Shown: one piece after another, positions 48,602-57,887 of the stretch | Layout of the letters: each line of letters begins with the position of its first letter | How positions within the stretch are numbered: position 1 is the stretch's first letter | Assembly: GCF_020171725.1 (NCBI RefSeq) | Contig: NZ_JAIVAJ010000007.1 | Location: 124,001-188,000 of the forward strand | DNA: 64,000 nucleotides | Source: Halobacillus litoralis | GTDB taxonomy: Bacteria > Bacillota > Bacilli > Bacillales > Halobacillaceae | Direction of reading: 5' to 3' | Made by a program: the position numbers and the translations under genes | The notes under the pieces: generated by a model | Database searches by the model: none | What the model was told of the DNA's origin: nothing | Seen by the model: only the letters and a program-made list of their open reading frames with translations

Positions 48602-50284
48602 ATGGAGAAACATGTAACAGCACTGCAAATTGCGCATTTACTAGGTGAGGAGTTCTCACGTGAATGGATACACGCGTTGATTGAAGTTCCTAAAAAGGAT
48701 TCATTCGGGGACCTGGCCTTCCCCTGCTTTCAATTGGCGAAGACGTTCCGCAAAAGCCCACAAAGCATTGCGGAAGAGTTAGCGTCCAAGATCAACCATC
48801 CACACATTTCGAAAGCAGAAGCCAAAGGAGGATACGTGAACCTGTTCCTCGACCAGGATTTCTTCACTTCCCATACATTAAAGGAAGTCCTTTCTAATGG
48901 AGAGAACTATGGCGCGCATACGATTGGCGAAGGGAAAACCGTCGTGCTTGATCTGTCATCCCCTAACATCGCCAAACCGTTCTCGATGGGACATCTGCGT
49001 TCGACCATCATCGGCAACACCATCAGTCACCTTGCTGAGAAGTGCGGATACGAAACCGTCAAAATCAATTATGTCGGCGATTACGGAACCCAGTTCGGGA
49101 AGTTAGTCGCTGCTTATACCCACTGGGGAGATGATCAAGCCATCAAGGAGGATCCTTTGACGGAGCTCACACGCATATATGTGAAGTTTCACGAAGAAGC
49201 CGAAACGAATCCTTCTCTTATTGACGAAGGACGCAGCTACTTCAAAAAGCTTGAAGACGGTGACGAAGAAGTCGTCGCGTTGTGGAGTTGGTTCAAAGAC
49301 GTCTCCTTAGTTGAATTCGACCGTATTTATGACCTTCTCGGAGTCGAGTTCGATCTGACGCGTGGAGAAGCTTACTATAACGATAAGATGGATCCCATCA
49401 TCGAGGACATTAAACAAAAAGGGTGGTTAGAAGAATCAGATGGTGCCCAGGTTGTGCGTCTTGATGAGGAGGGGCTACCACCTTGCTTAGTTCGCAAGAG
49501 TAACGGAACCACGACGTATGCGACACGCGACCTTGCAGCGGCAGTCGACCGTTACAACACGTACTCGTTTTCAGAGGCGCTGTATCTCGTCGGTCATGAG
49601 CAGACCCTCCACTTCCAGCAAGTGAAGCACGTCTTAGACAAAATGGACCTTCCGTGGGCAGCCAACATGCACCACGTGCCATTCGGAATGATTTTGAAAG
49701 ATGGAAAGAAGATGTCGACACGCGCCGGAAAGACAGTTCTTCTTGAAGAAGTGCTGCAGGAAGCCATCGAACGTGCAGGGGCGAATATTGCTGAGAAAAA
49801 TCCAGGTCTTGAAGAACGAGACCAAGTGGCTCGTCAAGTCGGCGTCGGCGCTGTCATTTTCCATGACCTGAAACATAACCGTACCAACGACGTTGAGTTC
49901 TCTCTAGATGAAATGCTCTCGTTCGAAGGCCATACAGGTCCTTATGTACAATACACCCATGTCCGTACACTCTCTTTATTGAAGAAAGCCGGATTTGAAC
50001 TGGAACATGCGGAAGTGGAACTGAGTGATGAACAGGCGTGGGGCGTTGTCAAACACGTTCGTTCTTTCCCGCATGTCATACAGGAATCTTACCAAGCCTA
50101 TGACCCGTCGAAATTGGCGAAGTACCTACTTGATCTCGCCAAATCATTCAACCAATACTATGCGCACACTCAAGTGTTGGGCAGCGATCAGGAAAAAGGC
50201 CGCCTTACATTGATCTATGCCGTCCAGGTTATACTGAACGAAGGGCTTTCCCTCTTAGGGATCGAAGCGCCTGAAAATATGTAA
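48602..50284 (+). CDS. argS: Arginyl-tRNA synthetase
   Basis: The 560-residue class I synthetase has SPNIAKPFSMGHLRSTIIG (the HIGH-equivalent MGHLRS), NYVGDYGTQFGKL, and a KMSKS-equivalent in KKMSTRAGKTVLL. The C-terminal anticodon-binding domain starts near GHTGPYVQYTHVR. It charges tRNA-Arg. AAAGGAGG lies 6-7 nt before the ATG at 48602. It is controlled by the upstream T-box leader. The MFS gene that follows has its own promoter. Confidence 0.96.
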   Translation: MEKHVTALQIAHLLGEEFSREWIHALIEVPKKDSFGDLAFPCFQLAKTFRKSPQSIAEELASKINHPHISKAEAKGGYVNLFLDQDFFTSHTLKEVLSNGENYGAHTIGEGKTVVLDLSSPNIAKPFSMGHLRSTIIGNTISHLAEKCGYETVKINYVGDYGTQFGKLVAAYTHWGDDQAIKEDPLTELTRIYVKFHEEAETNPSLIDEGRSYFKKLEDGDEEVVALWSWFKDVSLVEFDRIYDLLGVEFDLTRGEAYYNDKMDPIIEDIKQKGWLEESDGAQVVRLDEEGLPPCLVRKSNGTTTYATRDLAAAVDRYNTYSFSEALYLVGHEQTLHFQQVKHVLDKMDLPWAANMHHVPFGMILKDGKKMSTRAGKTVLLEEVLQEAIERAGANIAEKNPGLEERDQVARQVGVGAVIFHDLKHNRTNDVEFSLDEMLSFEGHTGPYVQYTHVRTLSLLKKAGFELEHAEVELSDEQAWGVVKHVRSFPHVIQESYQAYDPSKLAKYLLDLAKSFNQYYAHTQVLGSDQEKGRLTLIYAVQVILNEGLSLLGIEAPENM

Positions 50285-50316
50285 GCAAAAAAGTATGTAA
50301 AAGGGTGGCATATCTC

Positions 50317-50345
50317 TTACATCTCCCGCTTTTCATCTATATAAT
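50317..50345 (+). promoter_or_regulatory. Promoter of the MFS exporter gene
   Basis: TTACAT (50317-50322) and a perfect TATAAT (50340-50345) are 17 bp apart. TGTAA (50296) and TTACA (50317) form an inverted repeat overlapping the -35 region, a possible regulator site. Confidence 0.6.
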
Positions 50346-50384
50346 AGATACTTGTGGACATTTAAAGAAAGGGAGTATAAATAT

Positions 50385-51869
50385 ATGAGTGACACCAACT
50401 ATGAGTACTTAGCCGACGATCCGAATTTCAAAGTGAAGCCGATTATGTTTTCACTGATCATTGGTGCTTTTTTTGCTATTTTAAATGAGACATTATTAAA
50501 TATTGCTCTAACGACATTAATGGATGTATTCGACATCCCTGAACCTGTCGTACAGTGGATGGTGACGGGCTTCCTGCTCGTTATGGGAATCTTGATTCCG
50601 GTTTCCGCGCTATTGCTGCAGACCTACACGACGAGACAGATGTTTCTCGGGACGATGACCATCTTCACGGTAGGGACAGTGGTCTGTGCGGTGGCGCCGA
50701 ACTTCGGCGTTCTGCTGACCGGACGCTTGCTTCAGGCCGTCGGAACAGGGCTGTTGATCCCGATTATCTTCAACACATTCCTGTTGATCTTCCCTCCTGA
50801 ACGACGCGGAGGTGTGATGGGGATGGTCGGACTTGTCATTATGTTCGCACCCGCGATCGGCCCAACGCTGTCTGGTGTGATTGTAGATAATCTGGGGTGG
50901 AGGTTCTTGTTCATTACCGTCATTCCGTTCGCCCTGTTTTCCATCCTATTCGGCTGGAAGTACCTGCGTAATGTCGGGGAAGTGACAAAACCGAAAGTAG
51001 ACATCTTATCCATCGCTCTTTCAACCTTAGGATTCGGTGGCATTGTATTAGGATTCAGCCTAGCCGGTAAAGGGGACTCCAGCCTATTGGATCCAGGAGT
51101 GCTCACCTTGCTTATTGCGGGTCTCATCAGTCTGGTCTTCTTCACATTCCGCCAGCTTAAATTAGAAGAGCCGCTTCTCGATGTACGCGTATTTAAATTC
51201 CCGATGTACTCGATTGCCGTCGTCCTTTTCATCATCTTGATCATGGCGATGTTCTCGTCTGAAATCATCCTGCCGATGTTCATGCAGGGGCCGTTAGCCT
51301 TGTCTCCTCAAACGGCCGGAATGATTCTTCTTCCGGGAGCACTGTTGAATGGACTGCTTTCTCCTGTCATGGGGAAACTGTTCGATAAATTCGGACCACG
51401 AGTGATGATCATCCCGGCTGCAGGAATACTGACAGCGACGATGTTCAGCTTAAGCCGGGTGACAGCCGATACGCCGATCTGGCAGATGGTGCTAAGCTAC
51501 ATGTTCATCATGCTGTCGATCTCAGCCATTATGATGCCGGCGCAAACGAACGGACTGAACCAGCTTCCGAAAAAGTTATATCCGCACGGAACAGCGATCA
51601 TGAACACGCTTCAACCTGTTTCCGGTGCAATAGGGGTGGCCGTGTTCATCAGCCTGCTGACGAGCAGACAACAAGCGTACTTGAGTCAGGCTGATAACGC
51701 AGCGAGCGAAGCCGCGATGTCGCAAGCGACTGTAGTCGGAGTCGAATTCGTCTACCTGATCGCCTTCTTCATTACCGCAATCGGCTTCATCGTTTCCTTG
51801 TTCATCAAGAGAGCGACGCCTGAAAAAGAAAACAATGATGAACAACAAGAAGTTGCAGAATCCATGTAA
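50385..51869 (+). CDS. MFS multidrug exporter, DHA2 (14-helix, LmrB/EmrB) family
   Basis: The 494-residue protein has 14 hydrophobic segments and DHA2 motifs: LNETLLNIALTTLMDVF in helix 1, WMVTGFLLVMGILIPVSA, GRLLQAVGTGLLIPI, GPTLSGVIVDNLGWRFLF (motif C region). It exports drugs or toxic metabolites by proton antiport; B. subtilis LmrB and YhcA/MdtP are comparable. The ATG at 50385 follows AGGGAG by 9 nt; the open frame starts eleven codons earlier. The substrate is unknown. Confidence 0.9.
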   Translation: MSDTNYEYLADDPNFKVKPIMFSLIIGAFFAILNETLLNIALTTLMDVFDIPEPVVQWMVTGFLLVMGILIPVSALLLQTYTTRQMFLGTMTIFTVGTVVCAVAPNFGVLLTGRLLQAVGTGLLIPIIFNTFLLIFPPERRGGVMGMVGLVIMFAPAIGPTLSGVIVDNLGWRFLFITVIPFALFSILFGWKYLRNVGEVTKPKVDILSIALSTLGFGGIVLGFSLAGKGDSSLLDPGVLTLLIAGLISLVFFTFRQLKLEEPLLDVRVFKFPMYSIAVVLFIILIMAMFSSEIILPMFMQGPLALSPQTAGMILLPGALLNGLLSPVMGKLFDKFGPRVMIIPAAGILTATMFSLSRVTADTPIWQMVLSYMFIMLSISAIMMPAQTNGLNQLPKKLYPHGTAIMNTLQPVSGAIGVAVFISLLTSRQQAYLSQADNAASEAAMSQATVVGVEFVYLIAFFITAIGFIVSLFIKRATPEKENNDEQQEVAESM

Positions 51870-51876
51870 ACACTCC

Positions 51877-51906
51877 AAAAGCTGTCCTCTATGAGGGCAG
51901 CTTTTT
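51877..51906 (+). terminator. Terminator of the MFS exporter
   Basis: The stem AAAAGCTGTCCTC/GAGGGCAGCTTTT (one G-U pair) has a 3-nt loop and ends in T5. Confidence 0.85.
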
Positions 51907-51978
51907 ACTCTTATTTTTCTGTTTTCTTCCTACCTTACAGGGTATAAGAAACTAACCTGATTTTAGGAGGAGATCAAC

Positions 51979-52209
51979 GTGGGTTCGATTTATATGGGGA
52001 TCATTATCGTGGTCAGTTTGTTCGCTTTGGTGAGCACTTTTGCGATTGCTATGAATCAGACAAAGCTGCAAAGCGCTTCCTCCGCTGAAGATGATATCCG
52101 TCAGCTGATGGCCGAGAACCAACCATCCAACATCCCGCTTCTCGTCGTGATCTATGGTGTGTTCTTTGTTCTCTTAACTGTTCTTATTTCTCTATTTGTA
52201 TGGTTCTAA
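51979..52209 (+). CDS. Small two-helix membrane protein, function unknown
   Basis: The 76-residue protein has an N-terminal helix (MGIIIVVSLFALVSTFAIA) and a C-terminal helix (LLVVIYGVFFVLLTVLISLF) joined by a polar loop (QSASSAEDDIRQLMAENQP). The start is GTG at 51979 with AGGAGG about 8 nt upstream. It is flanked by terminators and is therefore autonomous. No family was recognised. Confidence 0.6.
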   Translation: MGSIYMGIIIVVSLFALVSTFAIAMNQTKLQSASSAEDDIRQLMAENQPSNIPLLVVIYGVFFVLLTVLISLFVWF

Positions 52210-52227
52210 CTCAACATTATATCCTGT

Positions 52228-52266
52228 CGCTGGACGATGCCTATCTGCGCTTTGTCCAGCGTCTTT
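52228..52266 (+). terminator. Terminator after the small membrane protein gene
   Basis: The stem CGCTGGAC/GTCCAGCG with an 18-nt loop is followed by TCTTTTTGTT. Confidence 0.75.
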
Positions 52267-52315
52267 TTGTTATGCTCCCTTCGTGCTACGATAGAAGCAT
52301 GAGGAGGTATAAAAG

Positions 52316-52816
52316 ATGAAAGCTTTATTAGTCATTGATGTACAGAAAGCACTCGTCGAGCAAGGAGATTTTTCAAACCAACTGGATAAAATAGTAGAAC
52401 TCATTGAATCTTATCAACGTGACCATAAGCCCGTTGTATTCATGAAGCACGTGGATGAAGATGAGGAAAGTGAGTTTTACAGATACGGGGATGAAGTCGA
52501 ACTAGATGAGAGACTTCTACACTATGATGTGCCTGTACTTGAAAAGGAGACGCCAAGCTCTTTTTACCAAACCGACCTGGACGACCTACTGAAGCAGCAA
52601 GACGTGGATCAGGTGACCATCACCGGTTTCAACACAGAGTTCTGCTGTCTGTTCACAGCGATTGCTGCATTCGATCGCGGTTATGAGGTGACATTGATGG
52701 AAGAGGCAACTGCTACTGTGAACGATGAGGATACTTACAACATGAAAGGACTCGATATCAAAAACTTCATCGGAACGGTCCTAAGCTGGTCAGGTACAGC
52801 GGAAGTGAAAAAATAA
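52316..52816 (+). CDS. Isochorismatase-family cysteine hydrolase
   Basis: The 166-residue protein has the catalytic triad pattern Asp8 (VIDVQKAL), Lys near 79 (LEKETPSSFY) and Cys near 112 (TGFNTEFCCLFTA). Family members hydrolyse nicotinamide, isochorismate, N-carbamoyl compounds or ureidoacrylate; the substrate cannot be told here. AGGAGG precedes the ATG. It converges on the nuclease gene with a shared hairpin in between. Confidence 0.85.
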   Translation: MKALLVIDVQKALVEQGDFSNQLDKIVELIESYQRDHKPVVFMKHVDEDEESEFYRYGDEVELDERLLHYDVPVLEKETPSSFYQTDLDDLLKQQDVDQVTITGFNTEFCCLFTAIAAFDRGYEVTLMEEATATVNDEDTYNMKGLDIKNFIGTVLSWSGTAEVKK

Positions 52817-52831
52817 TGAAAATACATAAAA

Positions 52832-52890
52832 CGGGGTGGAAAACGACCTGAATCCTTCAAGGATCGTCTGTCGTTTCCCACCCCGCTGCT
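52832..52890. terminator. Bidirectional hairpin terminator related to the dispersed repeat arms
   Basis: The 16-bp arms CGGGGTGGAAAACGAC and GTCGTTTCCCACCCCG have one mismatch and enclose a 22-nt loop. The sequence GGGGTGGAAAA also frames the hairpin module of repeat copy 2, so the element may be a derived fragment of that repeat. Confidence 0.7.
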
Positions 52891-52894
52891 CTTT

Positions 52895-53998
52895 TTACCA
52901 TATCTTCTCGACAAATTCAGGATGATCGATAAACGGGTTGCGGTTGCCTTGATACTTGGTGAAAATGAGGTCATTGCGACGGATTTCTGGTTCGCTTACA
53001 GGGTCCTGCTTGTGCCACTGCAGTAACGTCGACTGCTTCCCGAGCGCGGGCCCGTCGGTTTCGACACGGTCCACAAGCTCTAAGTCAGGCTCTCCGTCCC
53101 GTTCCCCCTCATATCGGACCGCCATGTAAAAGACCATCCGGGCGACATCGCCTTTCACTTCATCACGGGGCTCCCATGAATCTTGATCGGAGAACGTACC
53201 GGCTGCCTCTCCTTGAGGCTCTCCGCCATTATCGAAATCGAGGTTGTTCCGGGAAGAGTTGATGGTCATATCGGTCGGCTTCAGGTGGTGAAGGTCTGTT
53301 CCAGGTCCCATCGCAGTTCCGAAATCACCGTGCGACTTCGGCCATACGTGCTCCCTGTTCCACTCATCCACATCCCCTCCATTTGCGTCTTTAGATAGGG
53401 ATTTCCCTGAATAAAGCAGCAGAACGTCTCCTTTTTTCTCGGGATTTTCGTCCAGTTCCCTGAGCGCATTCCACACATCGTCATAGGAGAGTTCGGTATG
53501 AGCATCAATCAGGTCATTCAGCTTATTTTTCAAAGCTTCCCCTGTAAGGCCTTCTGTCACTTGATAGTAATCCTCGCCTCCCTCCTCTTCCGTTTGCGTT
53601 TGGGTGGATTGCAGGCTCACCTTGGACACCTGCTTCATCCCATCGTGACTGAAATAGGGTTCTTTCACCCCAGACACAGCAATCGTCGCCCCCATCAAGT
53701 CTGGATTACTCATGAGGCCGAATTCCTGTCGGTACTCCGATTTCAGCTGCACAAAAACCATTTCGTCAAGATTTGTCGTCCCCTTCTGATCCGCTAAAGC
53801 TAAAGCGTAATCACTGGAGAAATCCTTCGTCTCGACATGCTCGACCTGTGTCGGAACACCGACGATATAGCCCTGGATCGTCTGTTCTGTTCCCTCTTCC
53901 GCCTTTTTCACTTCCTGTACTGAAGTGAACGTCGGGGATGATGTACAGGCTGTCATCAGCAATAAAAGGATGATCCATCCTGTCAGTTGTTTCTTCAT
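52895..53998 (-). CDS. Secreted endonuclease I-family nuclease (Bsn-like lipoprotein)
   Basis: A lipoprotein signal (MKKQLTGWIILLLLMTAC, Cys18) is followed by an OB-fold-like domain (about 25-130) and an endonuclease I domain with REHVWPKSHGDFG, TDLHHLKPTD and NNLDFDNG, which bear the catalytic His and metal ligands. B. subtilis Bsn is an extracellular ribonuclease of this family. The product is likely surface-anchored and degrades nucleic acid for phosphate or DNA scavenging. AAGGAGAGG precedes the ATG at 53998. Confidence 0.87.
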   Translation of the reverse strand: MKKQLTGWIILLLLMTACTSSPTFTSVQEVKKAEEGTEQTIQGYIVGVPTQVEHVETKDFSSDYALALADQKGTTNLDEMVFVQLKSEYRQEFGLMSNPDLMGATIAVSGVKEPYFSHDGMKQVSKVSLQSTQTQTEEEGGEDYYQVTEGLTGEALKNKLNDLIDAHTELSYDDVWNALRELDENPEKKGDVLLLYSGKSLSKDANGGDVDEWNREHVWPKSHGDFGTAMGPGTDLHHLKPTDMTINSSRNNLDFDNGGEPQGEAAGTFSDQDSWEPRDEVKGDVARMVFYMAVRYEGERDGEPDLELVDRVETDGPALGKQSTLLQWHKQDPVSEPEIRRNDLIFTKYQGNRNPFIDHPEFVEKIW

Positions 53999-54029
53999 TG
54001 TTGCCCTCTCCTTTTTCGTGATGTAAGTT

Positions 54030-54650
54030 TTACCGTACAAAGAACCAATAAATACTCATAATCCCGGCATCCGCCAGAAGATGACTGATGATGACACCGA
54101 CTAAGGAGCCTGTTCTCAGCCGGATATACGCCCAGAATAACCCGGCTGCGAATACTGGCAGAACGAGAACGACGTTCAGCGGCCAAGTAAACAGGAGCAC
54201 CATCGAGAGAATATGATACAACGAATAATAGAATGCAGTCGTGACGATGGCACGTGTTTCTGTTCCTTCCCTTTTCAGCCTCATCAGCATCACACCTCGC
54301 CAGTACACCTCTTCAAGGAAAGGATTGATCATAATCAGAACGAGCACAAGTCCCCAACCCGTGAATCCCCACTCTTCTGTTAAGACCCGGACTTCCTCAA
54401 AGTCGGTAACATGATCCTGAAACACGAAGACCCCCGCAAAGATGGAGATATAAAACAGTACACCGGATCCGATCCCGACAAGCCATTCGGACTTCGTCAT
54501 GGAGAAAGATCCCACTTCTTTTCTATGTAAAAGGCAGAACACAGTGAGCCACCCATAAAACAAAACGAAGGTGACCGGCACGCTGGAGAAGACGTACAAC
54601 CCTATGAAAATCATCACGGTCGGCCCCAGCAAATAGATGATATTTTTCAC
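54030..54650 (-). CDS. CPBP-family intramembrane metalloprotease
   Basis: The protein of 206 residues has about six hydrophobic segments and the CAAX-protease/bacteriocin-processing motifs NPFLEEVYWRGVML (EExxxR), FYSLYHI and SHLLADAG (metal-binding His). The substrate is unknown; bacterial CPBP proteins serve in bacteriocin immunity or membrane-protein processing. The start is GTG at 54650 with AAGGGGGG 6 nt upstream; the longest frame to 54746 lacks a ribosome-binding site. It is 31 bp upstream of the nuclease gene. Confidence 0.85.
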   Translation of the reverse strand: MKNIIYLLGPTVMIFIGLYVFSSVPVTFVLFYGWLTVFCLLHRKEVGSFSMTKSEWLVGIGSGVLFYISIFAGVFVFQDHVTDFEEVRVLTEEWGFTGWGLVLVLIMINPFLEEVYWRGVMLMRLKREGTETRAIVTTAFYYSLYHILSMVLLFTWPLNVVLVLPVFAAGLFWAYIRLRTGSLVGVIISHLLADAGIMSIYWFFVR

Positions 54651-54767
54651 GAATATCCCCCCTTTTGTCATGAATCTTCTATCCTCACATAAAATGTACC
54701 AGCTCCCCTGCATAGGGGCTCTTACAAACGGGAAAAGTAAATACAACAGAGATGGAGAGTGGACAAC

Positions 54768-55481
54768 ATGGGTTTACTGGGATTGAAACTATTCAATTTG
54801 GCGAGCTATATGTATCTACTGGTGACCTCATTATTTTTAGCCGGCGACTTTTACAACCCGAATGATATGGTGCTCGTCATGCCCGCGCCTTTCGCCTTTT
54901 CCATTTGGGGCCTCATCTACCTTCTTTTATTCCTCTATATCATGAAATCTTTTTTTGCAGATGAATCGTTAAATGAGCAGATCCAGAAGATCGGATTCTG
55001 GTTTCCGATTACGATGATCCTGTCCGGGACGTCCGTGATCCTCGGGACGACACCATCGATACTCTTTCTCTCCCTCTCGCTCGTCACTCTATGTGTCGTG
55101 TACACGAACCAGCAAATGACCGCGCCGACGGTTTGGCAGCGGATTCCCTTCTCTCTTTACTTAGGTTGGACATCCATTGCGACCATTGTGGACGCATTCG
55201 TTGTACTGAAGGCGAACGGAATCACCGAATTGTTCGGAATCGGTGAGCTCGGCTGGTCCGTCATTATGCTGACCCTTGGAGGCCTGATTGCCATCGCCTT
55301 CTCATTCGCCCAAAACGATGCCGTCTACCCGCTCGTGTTTGTATGGGGATATGGCGCGATTTTCGCCTACCAGACAAACGAGCTGATCCGGTTCATTACA
55401 GCAGGGTTTGTTATCATTCTTTTATTTGTCACGTTCTTCCGATTATTTAAATCTAATATAGTACGTAAGAAAGCAGCTTAA
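54768..55481 (+). CDS. TspO/MBR-like membrane protein
   Basis: The 237-residue protein has seven or so hydrophobic segments and the opening MVLVMPAPFAFSIWGLIYLLLFLYIM, which resembles the enlarged bacterial TspO/MBR-related proteins. Trp and aromatic residues line helices but the canonical five-helix TspO length (about 160) is exceeded. TspO proteins bind porphyrins and act in stress signalling. The ATG at 54768 follows GGAG by 10 nt. Confidence 0.65.
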   Translation: MGLLGLKLFNLASYMYLLVTSLFLAGDFYNPNDMVLVMPAPFAFSIWGLIYLLLFLYIMKSFFADESLNEQIQKIGFWFPITMILSGTSVILGTTPSILFLSLSLVTLCVVYTNQQMTAPTVWQRIPFSLYLGWTSIATIVDAFVVLKANGITELFGIGELGWSVIMLTLGGLIAIAFSFAQNDAVYPLVFVWGYGAIFAYQTNELIRFITAGFVIILLFVTFFRLFKSNIVRKKAA

Positions 55482-55497
55482 GGAGAGTGAAAAGACG

Positions 55498-56019
55498 ATG
55501 AGTGCGATAAAATTCCAAAACCTTTCCCATAAAGATATGGAATTTGAGCAAGTATTTGATCATATCAGAACCTTTATGCAGCATGAGCCAATCGGCGAAT
55601 ACAAACTGATGCTTGGGACCGATTCTCAAGTTCACCCAACCTATACCCGCTTCATTACTGGTGTCGTCATTCAGAGGATCGGCAAAGGAGCCTGGGCCTG
55701 TTACCGAAAAGAAATCGTCAACAGGCAGATGACAACACTGCACGAACGAATATCCTATGAAACGTCTCTTACGGAAGAAGTCGCAACCCTTTTTTCAGAA
55801 GCGCACAAGGGAGAATTGATCGACATCATTCTCCCGCATATCTACAAAGGGGCGACGTTCAGTATCGAAGGTCACATTGATATCGGTGCAGGTGAACGGA
55901 ACCGGACAAGATTATTTGTAAATGAAATGGCAGCCCGCATTGAATCTCTAGGGATGGAACCGAAAATCAAACCCGATTCGATTGTCGCGAGCAGTTACGC
56001 CAACCGTTTCACCAAATAA
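55498..56019 (+). CDS. ykuK: YkuK-family ribonuclease H-like protein
   Basis: The 173-residue protein has the DUF458/YkuK features MLGTDSQVHPTYTRFITGVVI (Asp and strand of an RNase H fold), ISYETSLTEEVA and GHIDIGAGERNRTRLFVNEM. The fold predicts nuclease or nucleic-acid binding activity, but no substrate has been established. GGAGAG precedes the ATG and the gene lies 17 bp after the TspO-like gene. Confidence 0.88.
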   Translation: MSAIKFQNLSHKDMEFEQVFDHIRTFMQHEPIGEYKLMLGTDSQVHPTYTRFITGVVIQRIGKGAWACYRKEIVNRQMTTLHERISYETSLTEEVATLFSEAHKGELIDIILPHIYKGATFSIEGHIDIGAGERNRTRLFVNEMAARIESLGMEPKIKPDSIVASSYANRFTK

Positions 56020-56922
56020 TCAACTGACTTTTCTTGCCTTCCCGACTGGTGCGAAGGCTTTTTTTCCGCGGGTTGCAAGAAAGACTCCGATAAAAATGAG
56101 AAGGAGTCCGGAAATCAGATGGCCGGAAACGGGCTCATCGAGTAATACATATCCCCACACCATCGCAGTCAGCGGAATCAGGTACGTGACGGAGGTCGCA
56201 AACTCCGCACTCCCTTCTTTGACCATATAGAAAAATAATAGATGAGCGACTCCTGAGCCTAGACATCCAAGTCCAACGACAGAAATGACGGCGTAAGGAT
56301 CGGTGATTAAAGCTGAGGATAACCCATTTCCCGAAACGAGCATTCCCAGCAGTCCGACCCCAGCACCAACCAGTAACGTTGCCGTTGCGACAACGAGAAT
56401 GCCTGTATGCTGCAAATGACGCTTCGTGTACTGAGAAGCGAACCCGTAGCAAACGGTAGCCGCAACCATCGTTCCGATCCCGACCAAGTTATTAGTGAAC
56501 AGCGCCCCGACTTGAAAATCGATAATCGCCAGCACACCTACGAATCCGAGGAGCACCCCCGCCCACTGCTGTTTCTTCAGGACGACTGAGAAAAAAGCGA
56601 AGCCGATCAGTGCCGTGCAGATGGGTGTAAGAGCATTCAGTACAGCGGCTGTGCTGCTGTTGATCTGTGTTTCGCTCAGCGCAATCAATCCCCAGGGCAC
56701 TCCGGCATTAAAGATACCGACCAGAAGCAGCGCCTTCCAAGGAAGGCCATTTTTCATTTCTTCTCTCTTTTTCCAAACGAACGGCACAAGCACAAGGGCT
56801 CCAGCAGAGCAGCGGAGAAAGACGGTCCCCCACACCCCGGCAGGTTCGACTAAATATTTTATAAAAACGAAGGAAAGGCCCCATATGAAACTCAGTCCAA
56901 TAAGCGCCGTATATTTGTTCAT
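56020..56922 (-). CDS. DMT-superfamily EamA transporter
   Basis: The 300-residue protein has ten hydrophobic segments in two EamA repeats (LIGLSFIWGLSFVFIKYLVEPAGV; GIGTMVAATVCYGFASQYTKRHL). EamA proteins export amino acids, metabolites or drugs. Its stop abuts the ykuK stop with no gap. The substrate is unknown. Confidence 0.88.
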   Translation of the reverse strand: MNKYTALIGLSFIWGLSFVFIKYLVEPAGVWGTVFLRCSAGALVLVPFVWKKREEMKNGLPWKALLLVGIFNAGVPWGLIALSETQINSSTAAVLNALTPICTALIGFAFFSVVLKKQQWAGVLLGFVGVLAIIDFQVGALFTNNLVGIGTMVAATVCYGFASQYTKRHLQHTGILVVATATLLVGAGVGLLGMLVSGNGLSSALITDPYAVISVVGLGCLGSGVAHLLFFYMVKEGSAEFATSVTYLIPLTAMVWGYVLLDEPVSGHLISGLLLIFIGVFLATRGKKAFAPVGKARKVS

Positions 56923-57034
56923 CTGAAAACCTTCTTCCTGAAAAAATGAATCCTTTTCCCATTATAAATCGTATAGACAGAGAAAGGTATCTTTTATTGG
57001 GATTTACTTGGAAAGATTCAAGGGGGATTACGTG

Positions 57035-57298
57035 ATGAACAGCAAAGCGATGACATCATTCATTGTCGGAATCATGTCGATCTTCATTCCGCTCGTGGGC
57101 ATGATACTCGGAATCATGGGGATTCTATATGCAAACCGTGGATTGAAGGAAATAGAAGTGACCGGAGAAGACGGGCGCACGTATGCTCTCGCCGGTAAAA
57201 CGTGCAGTGCGATCGGGCTCGCCATTCAAGGGGTCATCTTCATCATCGCATTGATCAGTTACTTCTTGTTCTCATCGTTCCATCAGATCTTCCCTTAA
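57035..57298 (+). CDS. DUF4190 small membrane protein
   Basis: The 87-residue protein has two helices: SFIVGIMSIFIPLVGMILGIMGILYA and AIGLAIQGVIFIIALISYFLF, joined by RGLKEIEVTGEDGRTYALAGKT. This is the DUF4190 pattern. Function is unknown. The ATG at 57035 follows GGGGGATTACGTG; an in-frame TTG at 57008 opens a longer frame without support. Confidence 0.75.
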   Translation: MNSKAMTSFIVGIMSIFIPLVGMILGIMGILYANRGLKEIEVTGEDGRTYALAGKTCSAIGLAIQGVIFIIALISYFLFSSFHQIFP

Positions 57299-57323
57299 AC
57301 AACCGATATAAGGAGGAGTATAA

Positions 57324-57881
57324 ATGGCAAGAGAGTTGTCCGCTGAAGAAAGAAACGAACTCGTGGAAACATTGAAGAAACGTTTTGAGAAGCACTCTGA
57401 ACGGCACGAAGGGATGGAATGGTCGTCTGTCGAAGCTAATCTCGACCAACAGCCGGAAAAACTATGGTCCCTTCACGAAATGGAGCAGACAGGAGGCGAA
57501 CCCGATGTCGTCGGCTACGAAGAGTCACAACAGGCATACTGGTTTGTCGACTGCTCGAAGGAAAGCCCCAAAGGCAGAAGAAGTGTCTGCTATGACCGTG
57601 AAGCGCTGGAGTCACGCAAGAAGTACAAGCCTGAGAACAGCGCTGTAGATTTAGCTGCATCAATGGGGATCGAGATGCTGACCGAAGAGCAGTACCGCAA
57701 GCTTCAGACGCTCGGTCCGTTCGATCAGAAAACATCAAGCTGGGTACATACCCCTTCCGATATTAGAGAGCTCGGTGGCGCCTTGTTCGGAGATTACCGG
57801 TTCGGACATGTGTTTATCTACCACAACGGTGCGGAATCCTATTACGCAGCCAGAGGCTTCCGCGGATCGATTTTAATTTAA
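57324..57881 (+). CDS. DUF4256 family protein
   Basis: The 185-residue cytoplasmic protein has the DUF4256 pattern LVETLKKRFEKHSERHEGMEW, DCSKESPKGRRSVCYDREAL and SSWVHTPSDIRELGGALFGDYRFGHVFIYHNGAESYYAARGFRG. Function is unknown. GGAGGAG precedes the ATG and it follows the DUF4190 gene by 25 bp. Confidence 0.85.
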   Translation: MARELSAEERNELVETLKKRFEKHSERHEGMEWSSVEANLDQQPEKLWSLHEMEQTGGEPDVVGYEESQQAYWFVDCSKESPKGRRSVCYDREALESRKKYKPENSAVDLAASMGIEMLTEEQYRKLQTLGPFDQKTSSWVHTPSDIRELGGALFGDYRFGHVFIYHNGAESYYAARGFRGSILI

Positions 57882-57887
57882 AGGTCA

